Assembly: GCA_030066455.1 (NCBI GenBank)
Contig: JASJBQ010000339.1
Location: 1-5,039 of the forward strand
Reading direction: 5' to 3'
From: Desulfobacterales bacterium
Lineage (GTDB): Bacteria; Desulfobacterota; Desulfobacteria; Desulfobacterales; UBA5852
Length of the DNA: 5,039 bases
Shown: piece by piece, positions 1 through 4,782 of the stretch
Numbering within the stretch: position 1 is the first letter of the stretch
Layout: each line of letters starts with the position of its first letter
Position numbers and translations under genes: made by a program
Notes under the pieces: model-generated
What the model was told of the DNA's origin: nothing
Seen by the model: only the letters and a program-made list of their open reading frames with translations
The model's database searches: none

Positions 1-272
1 CCCATCTTGCCGCACAGAAACGATTCCCACAGGCGGTGGCTGCGAATCAGCCGACGGCCCTGCGCCAGCCCCTCCGCGGTCAGGCGGAATCCGTTGGCCT
101 GGCGCTCGATCCAGCGGCGGCGCACCAGGTGCCACAGGGCCGGGCGGATGGCCCATCCCTGCTTGAGGGCCTGGCGAAAATCCTGGGCCTGCATGAGGGG
201 CGCCTCGGCCGGCGCCATTTCATGAAAGCGGTAGAGCAGGCCCAGGATGTCGTCGCCCACGATCCTGAGCGC
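1..272 (-). other. DtxR-like cytoplasmic module at the C-terminus of TroD (partial)
   Basis: This is a domain within troD, from about residue 300 to the window edge. An amphipathic helix around DDILGLLYRFHEM (306-318) fits the first helix of DtxR/MntR: D307 sits where MntR has ligand D8, and G310 where it has ligand E11. A degenerate helix-turn-helix follows (about 326-356), then a wing-like strand (NGFRLTAEG, 359-367), then the dimerisation helix start RSHRLWESFL (376-385), where H378 matches MntR H77. The remaining expected ligands, the E-x-x-E-H group, would be coded to the left of position 1. The alignment was made by eye. Confidence 0.75.
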
Positions 273-1169
273 CAGCCGGGCCTGCTGGTAAAACCGGCTC
301 AGAACCCCGTAGCGCGGCGCAAGCAGAAACACCAGCAGGAAGAGGACGCCGGTCATGACGGCCATCATGCCGGCCGTGCTCGTGTCGCGGAAACCGAACC
401 AGGTCGGTACCGTAATCGCCCCCAGATGCCCCAGGGCCGCCGATAGAGCGGCCAGCACCAGGCTCAGAGCCAGCATGATCCCCATCCGGTCGGTCAGCAG
501 GTGGGCCGTCGCCCCTGGGACGATGAGCATGGCGATCACGAGGATGCTGCCGACGCTTTCAAAAGCCGCGATGGTGGTGGCCGCCACGAGGGTCATGAGG
601 ACGTAGTGCAGCAGATCGGCGTTGATCCCGATGGTCGTGGCCAGCGCCGGATCGAACGAGGTGATCTTGAGTTCTTTAAAAAAGACGAGAACGAAGATCA
701 GGTTGAAGACCAGCATGGCCCCGTTGGTCACGGCCGCCCGCGGGACCTCGAGCCCGCCGATCGCGTAGGTATCCAGGGGCGTCAGCTCGATGGCGCCATA
801 GAGCACGCAGCTCGGGTCCAGGTCCACGTGATCGGCCGCCTGCCGGATCAGGATCAGCCCCAGGGCAAAGAGGGTCGTGAAGATGACCCCCATCGACGCC
901 CCCTTGTCGAGCCCGCTCAGGCGGAAGATGGCCTGGATCAGAAAGGCCGTGACAATTCCGATCAGAATGGCCCCCACCAGCATGGGCAGGCTCCCGCGGC
1001 TGCCTGTGACGATAAAGGCGATGGCCAGGCCCGGCAGCACCGCGTGGCTGATGGCATCGCCCATCATGCTCAAGCGTCGCAGCACGAGGTAATTGCCCAG
1101 CAGCGCGCAGGCCATGGCGCTCAACATGCCGGTGACCACGATCCAGCTGTCAAACGATGTCCATTCCAT
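1..1169 (-). CDS. troD: TroD/MntD-type metal ABC permease with C-terminal DtxR-like module (partial, 3' end off window)
   Basis: Second integral-membrane subunit of the metal importer, of the ABC-3 (ZnuB/TroC/TroD) family. The frame is open from an ATG at 1169 to the left edge: 389 complete codons with no stop. The start overlaps the troC stop in TGATG, and AAGGAGAG lies about 10 nt upstream, inside troC. Hydrophobic segments lie near residues 9-31, 43-55, 60-80, 92-109, 148-165, 187-222, 229-248 and 265-284. The family stretch MGDAISHAVLPG is at residues 36-47. A plain TroD would end near residue 290. This one continues with about 100 cytoplasmic residues that resemble a DtxR winged helix, including LTAEG (363-367) and SHRLWESFL (377-385). 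With TroC it should form a heterodimeric channel energised by TroB. Seen: frame, membrane helices, extension. Inferred: metal (Mn2+ most likely, Fe2+ or Zn2+ possible). The true C-terminus lies outside the window. Confidence 0.93.
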   Translation of the reverse strand, partial: MEWTSFDSWIVVTGMLSAMACALLGNYLVLRRLSMMGDAISHAVLPGLAIAFIVTGSRGSLPMLVGAILIGIVTAFLIQAIFRLSGLDKGASMGVIFTTLFALGLILIRQAADHVDLDPSCVLYGAIELTPLDTYAIGGLEVPRAAVTNGAMLVFNLIFVLVFFKELKITSFDPALATTIGINADLLHYVLMTLVAATTIAAFESVGSILVIAMLIVPGATAHLLTDRMGIMLALSLVLAALSAALGHLGAITVPTWFGFRDTSTAGMMAVMTGVLFLLVFLLAPRYGVLSRFYQQARLALRIVGDDILGLLYRFHEMAPAEAPLMQAQDFRQALKQGWAIRPALWHLVRRRWIERQANGFRLTAEGLAQGRRLIRSHRLWESFLCGKM

Positions 1170-2659
1170 CAGGCGGTCTCTCCTTCCAGCGGGAGAATGC
1201 GATGGGGGCTGGCCGGCATCGACAACGGCCGTTCCCCGGGCTGCAATTTCTTTTCCAACTCGGCCACCAGGCCGGCGTCGAGCACATGCTCGATGGCGTC
1301 CGCCCCCCAATCCACATGGCCCGGGGCCACATCGGCGTGTTCGATCAGGTAGGTTTCCCAGAGGCGGTGTTTACGCACGATGCGGCCGGCTTCCTCGAGG
1401 CCTGATGCCGTAAGGGCCCAGCCGCCACCCTCGGTCACCAGCCAGCCGGCCCGCGCGGCCCGCCGCAGCGCGCGGCGCAACTGGCCCGGCGACCATGAAC
1501 GCCGACGCAGGAGGGCCTCGAAGCCAACTTGTTCCAGACCGCAGTCCATATCGCCGCCGGCCGGATCCCGGCCGCAGACTTCCAGCATCTCGTAAACCTC
1601 GCGCAGCAGATTCTCGTGCCGGATGCGCCGGCTTAAACGCAACCGCTCAAGGCCCTGGCGCGCAAGACCGCGGGCCGTTCCACAGACCAGGCTCAAAGTG
1701 AAAATCAGAGAGGCCGTGAGCACGATGACGGCACCGGCCGGCAGGTTGGCCATCAACGCGCTGATCCCGGCACCGAAAAGACCGCTCAAGGCCCCGAACA
1801 GGCTCGCGATCCAGAGCATGTGCTTCAAGCTGTAGGTCCAGAAACGGGCCGCCGCCGGGGGGATGATGAGCAATGCCACCACCAGGATGAGCCCCACGGC
1901 CTGCAGGCCGATCACGGTGACCACCACCACCAGGGTCATCATCAGGAAATCGATCCGGGTGACGGGCCAGCCCTGGGAGGCCGCAAAGTCGGCATCGAAG
2001 CAAACCAGCGCAAACTCCTTGAAAAAAAGCAGACCGCAGGCAGCCGCCAGCAGGGCCACCACGGCAATCAGTACGGCGTCGAAGAAAAGCATACTGGCCG
2101 TCTTGCCGTAGATGAAGGAAGACAGCCCCGCGGCGTTGCCCGAGCCCATGCGAGTGGCGATGCCCATCAGGGCGATGCCCAGGCCGAAGAAAACGCTCAA
2201 TACGATGCCCAGAGCCGCATCGTCCTTCAGACGGCTGTAGCGCTGGATCACGATGACGGCCCCGGTGCCCAGGATGCAGAACAGCGCGGCGCCGCTCACC
2301 AGGGCCAGGAGGTTCTTGCCCTCCCCGCCCAGGGCCGTGAGCACGATGAACGTCAGCGCAATCCCCGGCAGGCTGGCGTGGCTCAGGGTGTCGCTCAAAA
2401 GGGCCCGCTTGCGCAGCAGAAGAAAAGTACCCACCAACCCGGCCGCAAGCCCCAGCAGGGTGGTCCCGACGATGACCACGCGCGTATTGTAGTCTTGCAG
2501 GGTCAGCACCCGCAGGAGTTCCTCGACGGAAGGCCAGTCCAGGGGATGCGCGCCCAGGCCGGCGGCCAGCGCCGCCCGGGGGACGAGCAGTGATAGGAAA
2601 AACCCGGCGCGCCCGAGCATGGCAGCGGTGCGGGCGCGCCTTGTCCGCCGTCGTGTCAC
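1169..2659 (-). CDS. troC: TroC/MntC-type metal ABC permease fused to a DtxR-like domain
   Basis: First permease subunit of the metal importer, 496 residues against roughly 280-300 for a simple family member. The start is a GTG overlapping the troB stop (GTGA, 4 bases), with GGAGGGG just upstream. Residues 1-33 look like a signal sequence: a very basic start, a hydrophobic stretch at 18-27 and an ALA-A site near 31-33. The ABC-3 core begins at DYNTRVVIVGTTLLG (56-70). Its helices lie near 60-82, 95-110, 117-138, 149-169, 190-213, 238-270, 281-301 and 309-327, with the family stretch LSDTLSHASLPG at 88-99. After a basic linker (329-348), residues about 346-475 resemble DtxR/MntR, including HRLWETYL (431-438) and DAIEH (454-458). 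Chlamydial YtgCR is the known precedent for this architecture. The metal carried, and whether the tail binds DNA or gates transport, are inferences. Confidence in the permease call is high. Confidence 0.95.
   Translation of the reverse strand: MTRRRTRRARTAAMLGRAGFFLSLLVPRAALAAGLGAHPLDWPSVEELLRVLTLQDYNTRVVIVGTTLLGLAAGLVGTFLLLRKRALLSDTLSHASLPGIALTFIVLTALGGEGKNLLALVSGAALFCILGTGAVIVIQRYSRLKDDAALGIVLSVFFGLGIALMGIATRMGSGNAAGLSSFIYGKTASMLFFDAVLIAVVALLAAACGLLFFKEFALVCFDADFAASQGWPVTRIDFLMMTLVVVVTVIGLQAVGLILVVALLIIPPAAARFWTYSLKHMLWIASLFGALSGLFGAGISALMANLPAGAVIVLTASLIFTLSLVCGTARGLARQGLERLRLSRRIRHENLLREVYEMLEVCGRDPAGGDMDCGLEQVGFEALLRRRSWSPGQLRRALRRAARAGWLVTEGGGWALTASGLEEAGRIVRKHRLWETYLIEHADVAPGHVDWGADAIEHVLDAGLVAELEKKLQPGERPLSMPASPHRILPLEGETA
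1235..1624 (-). other. DtxR-like winged-helix and dimerisation module at the C-terminus of TroC
   Basis: This is a domain within troC, residues about 346-475. In order: a helix (ENLLREVYEMLE, 349-360), an insert of about ten residues with two cysteines (C362, C373), a helix-turn-helix (about 378-408), a wing with LTASG (416-420), and the dimerisation region RKHRLWETYL (429-438) to DAIEHVLD (454-461). By-eye alignment to Bacillus subtilis MntR places H431 at ligand H77, D454 at E99 (a conservative change), E457 at E102 and H458 at H103. N350 and R353 replace ligands D8 and E11. There is no SH3/FeoA-like third domain: the chain ends about 20 residues after this region. Confidence 0.82.
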
Positions 2660-3510
2660 GAGGCCCCTCCCTTGGTGCCGGTGGGCAGGCGGGGATCCTT
2701 GGAGTATTCGAACAGGGCCTGGGAGAGCAGGGTCAGCTTGCCGCCGTAGGTCTTTTTGAGATTCTCCTCGGTGAAGACGGCCTCCACCGGTCCGGCTTCC
2801 ACCACCCGCATGTTGAGCAGCACCACGTGGTCGAAATAGGTCGGTACCGTCTGGAGGTCGTGGTGGACCACCACACAGGTCTTGCCGGCGGCCTTGAGTT
2901 CCTTCAATAGAGCAATGATGGCCCGCTCGGTGGCCACGTCCACACCGGCGAAGGGTTCGTCCATGAAGTAGAGTTCGGCGTTCTGGGCCAGGGCCCGCGC
3001 CAGGAAGACCCGCTGCTGCTGGCCTCCGGAGAGCTGGCTGATCTGGCGCTGGGCATAGGCGGCCATGCCGACCTTGTCGAGCTCCTCCAGGGCCCGGTGC
3101 CGGTGGTCGCGGCCCACGGGCCTGAACCAGCCGATCTTGCCGTAGCGCCCCATGGCCACGACGTCTAAAGCGTTGACCGGAAAATCCCAGTCCACGCTTT
3201 CGCGCTGGGGTACGTAGCCCACGAGACGGCGCTGCTTTTCGTAGGGCTGCCCGTAGATGGTCACGCGCCCCGAGGCCCGGGGGATCAAGCCCAGGACGGC
3301 TTTGATGAACGTGCTCTTGCCGGCCCCGTTGGGGCCCACGATGGCGATCAGGCGCCCCTCGGGCATGGCCAGATCGATGTCCCAGAGCACCGGCTTGCGG
3401 TGGTAGGCCACCGTCAGGTCCTGGACGGCCAGCGGCAGGCTGCGGCGCTGGTCTTCGGTGAGCGCGTGCACGCTCTCGGACGAAGTATATTGGGTTGCAT
3501 GTAGGGTCAT
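2656..3510 (-). CDS. troB: TroB/MntB-type ATP-binding subunit of metal ABC importer
   Basis: Cytoplasmic ATPase that drives metal uptake through TroC and TroD; 284 residues, somewhat longer than the usual 240-260 because of about 27 extra residues before the ABC fold starts at LPLAVQDLTVAY (25-36). All nucleotide motifs are present: Walker A GPNGAGKST (59-67), Q-loop Q102, signature LSGGQ (160-164), Walker B ELYFMDEP (179-186) with catalytic E185, and the switch histidine H217 in VHHDL. The segment ESVDWDFPVNALDVVAMGRYG (104-124) after the Q-loop is typical of the Tro/Mnt/Znu ATPases and is the likely coupling-helix contact. The ATG is supported by a perfect AGGAGG six bases upstream. The gene lies 86 bp after troA, and its stop overlaps the troC start, so the two are probably translationally coupled. 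Nothing looks broken. Confidence 0.96.
   Translation of the reverse strand: MTLHATQYTSSESVHALTEDQRRSLPLAVQDLTVAYHRKPVLWDIDLAMPEGRLIAIVGPNGAGKSTFIKAVLGLIPRASGRVTIYGQPYEKQRRLVGYVPQRESVDWDFPVNALDVVAMGRYGKIGWFRPVGRDHRHRALEELDKVGMAAYAQRQISQLSGGQQQRVFLARALAQNAELYFMDEPFAGVDVATERAIIALLKELKAAGKTCVVVHHDLQTVPTYFDHVVLLNMRVVEAGPVEAVFTEENLKKTYGGKLTLLSQALFEYSKDPRLPTGTKGGAS
2664..2670 (-). promoter_or_regulatory. Ribosome binding site supporting the GTG start of troC
   Basis: GGAGGGG on the minus strand within the last codons of troB, four bases before the GTG at 2659. It favours the GTG that overlaps the troB stop as the true start, and so supports the signal-like N-terminal segment of TroC being translated. 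Confidence 0.7.
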
Positions 3511-3516
3511 AGACTT

Positions 3517-3522
3517 CCTCCT
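3517..3522 (-). promoter_or_regulatory. Ribosome binding site of troB
   Basis: A perfect AGGAGG six bases before the ATG at 3510. It supports the longer N-terminus of TroB, about 27 residues before the ABC fold, over an internal start. Confidence 0.85.
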
Positions 3523-3552
3523 GGCATTTCAGATGCGTGAACCCCGGGGGTG

Positions 3553-3595
3553 AGCCATCTTCTCCGGTGATCGTAAAGTTGTCGGCTAGATGGCT
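3553..3595 (-). repeat. Inverted repeat in the troA-troB gap
   Basis: AGCCATCT (3553-3560) and AGATGGCT (3588-3595) are perfect 8-base arms separated by 27 bases, beginning two bases after the troA stop codon. In RNA this is a stem-loop, with a possible inner CCG/CGG pairing. A second small GC hairpin (ACCCCGGGGGT, 3541-3551) follows. No T-run comes after, so it is unlikely to be a full terminator. A role in protecting troA mRNA or tuning the TroA-to-TroB ratio is inferred. Confidence 0.5.
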
Positions 3596-3596
3596 T

Positions 3597-4598
3597 CTAT
3601 TCGGCGTGGCGCAGGCTGCCCTGCATGCCCGCGGGCGGTGCCTGCCCGCCCAGGGCGCGGACGATGACGGTCACGTTGTGATCGATCATGCCGATGTAGG
3701 TGCCCTCGTAGGTGCCGGTCGGGCCCATGGCGTCGGAGAAGAGCTCCCCGCCGATGATGACCGCGTGGCCACGGCTGGCCGCCCCTTCGATCAGGGCTTT
3801 GACGTTTTTATCCGAGACACTGGATTCGACGAATACCGCCGGTATCCGGCGCCGGACCAGGTCGTCCACGATCCGGTTGATGTCTTTCAGGCCGGCCTCC
3901 GACTCGGTGGACAGCCCCTGAATTCCCATGACCTCGATCCCGTAGGCCCGGCCCATATAGCCGAAGGCGTCGTGGGCCGTCACCAGAACCCGCTGTTCGG
4001 GCGGAATCGAGGCCATGGCCGTGCGGGCGTATTTGTCCAGCGCTTTGAGCTTTTGCAGATAGTCCAGGGCGTTGGTGCGGTAGGTATCGGCATTGGCGGG
4101 GTCGAACTCGGCCAGGGCGTCGGCGACCACTTCCACCGCCTTCATCCAGCCGCCGACATCCATCCACACGTGCGGATCGCTGTACCCGGAATCCGGGTCG
4201 TGCATCAGGTATTCGGGCTTCAGCAGCTCGGTGACCGCGTACACCGGCCTTTTGCGGGAGACCTTGACGAGGATATCGGCCATCTGCCCTTCCAGCAGCA
4301 GCCCGGCGTAAAAGATGATGTCCGAGCGCAGGAGCACGGCCACGTCGCTGCGGGTGGGGTTGTAGACGTGGGGATCGACCCCGGCGCCGATAATAAAGGT
4401 CACTTCGCCCCTGTCCCCGGCCACGGCCCGGGCGATGTCACCCACCATGCCGACGGTGGCCCCTATTTGGTAGGGATAGCCTCCCTCGTAGGCCGCCCGG
4501 GAAACGCCGGTCAACATGCCCCCGATCAGCAGCAGCGCGCCTAACAGCAAAATCACGGGCCTGCCGGAAACTGTCGTTCTGCTTGAGATCGCCGTCAT
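3597..4598 (-). CDS. troA: TroA-type periplasmic metal-binding protein
   Basis: Cluster A-I solute-binding protein (TroA/ZnuA/PsaA family) that captures a divalent metal in the periplasm and delivers it to TroCD; 333 residues. Residues 1-36 form a Sec signal peptide with hydrophobic core VILLLGALLLIGGM (15-28) and likely cleavage near SRA-A (33-36). There is no lipobox cysteine, so it should be soluble rather than lipid-anchored. Expected metal ligands from comparison with Treponema TroA: H77 (VDPHVYNPT), H143 (DPHVWMD), H209 (TAHDAFGYMGRAYG) and D289 (GGELFSDAMG). A histidine in third place follows TroA, whereas PsaA/MntC use glutamate there. The ZnuA-type His-rich loop is absent. ATG at 4598 has GGGGAGG seven bases upstream. 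It is the first gene after the regulatory gap and is probably controlled by the upstream DtxR-type repressor. Mn2+ is the favoured substrate, but Zn2+ or Fe2+ cannot be excluded. Confidence 0.95.
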   Translation of the reverse strand: MTAISSRTTVSGRPVILLLGALLLIGGMLTGVSRAAYEGGYPYQIGATVGMVGDIARAVAGDRGEVTFIIGAGVDPHVYNPTRSDVAVLLRSDIIFYAGLLLEGQMADILVKVSRKRPVYAVTELLKPEYLMHDPDSGYSDPHVWMDVGGWMKAVEVVADALAEFDPANADTYRTNALDYLQKLKALDKYARTAMASIPPEQRVLVTAHDAFGYMGRAYGIEVMGIQGLSTESEAGLKDINRIVDDLVRRRIPAVFVESSVSDKNVKALIEGAASRGHAVIIGGELFSDAMGPTGTYEGTYIGMIDHNVTVIVRALGGQAPPAGMQGSLRHAE

Positions 4599-4605
4599 CG
4601 TTGAT

Positions 4606-4612
4606 CCTCCCC
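4606..4612 (-). promoter_or_regulatory. Ribosome binding site of troA
   Basis: GGGGAGG on the minus strand, seven bases before the ATG at 4598. It fixes the troA start and places the signal peptide correctly at the N-terminus. Confidence 0.85.
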
Positions 4613-4622
4613 ATCGGTTGGG

Positions 4623-4665
4623 AATTGGTAGCCCTCATTGGCGCACCGCTGGCGGCTTACCGATT
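4623..4665 (-). repeat. Imperfect inverted repeat in the troA leader
   Basis: AATTGGTAGCC (4623-4633) and GGCTTACCGATT (4654-4665) can pair with one mismatch and one bulged base, enclosing 20 bases. The stem would form in the troA leader RNA, about 11 bases upstream of the Shine-Dalgarno sequence. No known riboswitch motif was recognised in it. Confidence 0.3.
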
Positions 4666-4677
4666 GATATTGGGCAA

Positions 4678-4705
4678 ACGATAAGACAGAAATTTTTTTG
4701 GTCAA
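4678..4705 (-). promoter_or_regulatory. Candidate sigma-70-like promoter for the tro operon
   Basis: On the minus strand TTGACC (4705-4700) and TATCGT (4683-4678) are spaced by 16 bases, matching the -35 and -10 consensus at 5 of 6 and 4 of 6 positions. The -35 element lies inside the 14-bp palindrome, so a bound repressor would block polymerase. Transcription from here would leave a leader of about 70 nt before troA. This is a by-eye match; see the alternative -10 nearby. Confidence 0.4.
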
Positions 4706-4710
4706 CCAAA
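4697..4710. promoter_or_regulatory. Candidate DtxR/TroR-type operator (perfect 14-bp palindrome)
   Basis: TTTGGT and ACCAAA are perfect 6-base inverted arms around a central CA. The palindrome lies between the repressor gene and troA, inside the only AT-rich stretch of the window, and overlaps candidate promoter elements. Its form (TTnGG...CCnAA) resembles known DtxR-family operators such as the IdeR/DtxR TTAGG...CCTAA type. Binding by the upstream repressor is inferred from position and symmetry. Confidence 0.6.
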
Positions 4711-4715
4711 TTATA
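4710..4715 (-). promoter_or_regulatory. Alternative -10 element TATAAT for the tro operon
   Basis: The minus strand carries a perfect TATAAT here, but the best -35 at a normal distance (CTTAAT, 4737-4732, spacing 16) is weak. The start point from this -10 would fall in the middle of the 14-bp palindrome, again fitting repression. It competes with the TTGACC/TATCGT reading, and sequence alone does not decide between them. Confidence 0.35.
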
Positions 4716-4764
4716 TTATTTGATGTATTAAATTAAGGTGGCCCACAGAATTGGTTTGGAGATG

Positions 4765-4782
4765 CGGCCATCAGGTTGGCCG
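4765..4782 (-). repeat. Small perfect hairpin at the 3' end of the repressor gene
   Basis: CGGCCA and TGGCCG form a 6-bp stem with a 6-base loop that contains the repressor's TGA stop. It is GC-rich but has no T-tract after it, so it is at most a weak or factor-dependent terminator. If it does not terminate, the repressor gene could be co-transcribed with troABCD. Confidence 0.35.

Noticed and set aside
1167..1171. Possible frameshift joining the troC and troD frames into one permease
   Set aside because: The two reading frames are separate, complete ABC-3 permeases linked by a TGATG stop-start overlap, which is normal translational coupling.
501..1352. Long plus-strand open frame opposite troD and the troC tail
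   Set aside because: Its composition is dominated by D, G, H, Q and R with no recognisable domain. The minus strand carries a clear ABC-3 permease, so this is a shadow of GC codon bias.
1820..2593. Plus-strand open frame of 257 codons opposite troC
   Set aside because: It has the same low-complexity H, Q, G and D-rich translation antisense to conserved permease helices, with no supporting start context.
3537..4544. Long plus-strand open frame of 335 codons opposite troA
   Set aside because: It lies antisense to a protein with full TroA ligand set and signal peptide. Its translation is a low-complexity mix rich in G, H, D, V and Q, as expected from the complement of GC-rich codons.
4494..4598. 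Lipoprotein signal on TroA
   Set aside because: There is no cysteine near the end of the hydrophobic segment; the site SRA-A fits ordinary signal peptidase cleavage.
4599..4770. Manganese riboswitch (yybP-ykoY type) in the leader
   Set aside because: I could not find the conserved junction sequences of that class; only an imperfect stem is visible.
4765..4782. Rho-independent terminator after the repressor gene
   Set aside because: The 6-bp GC stem is perfect, but no T-run follows on the minus strand. It is kept only as a hairpin.
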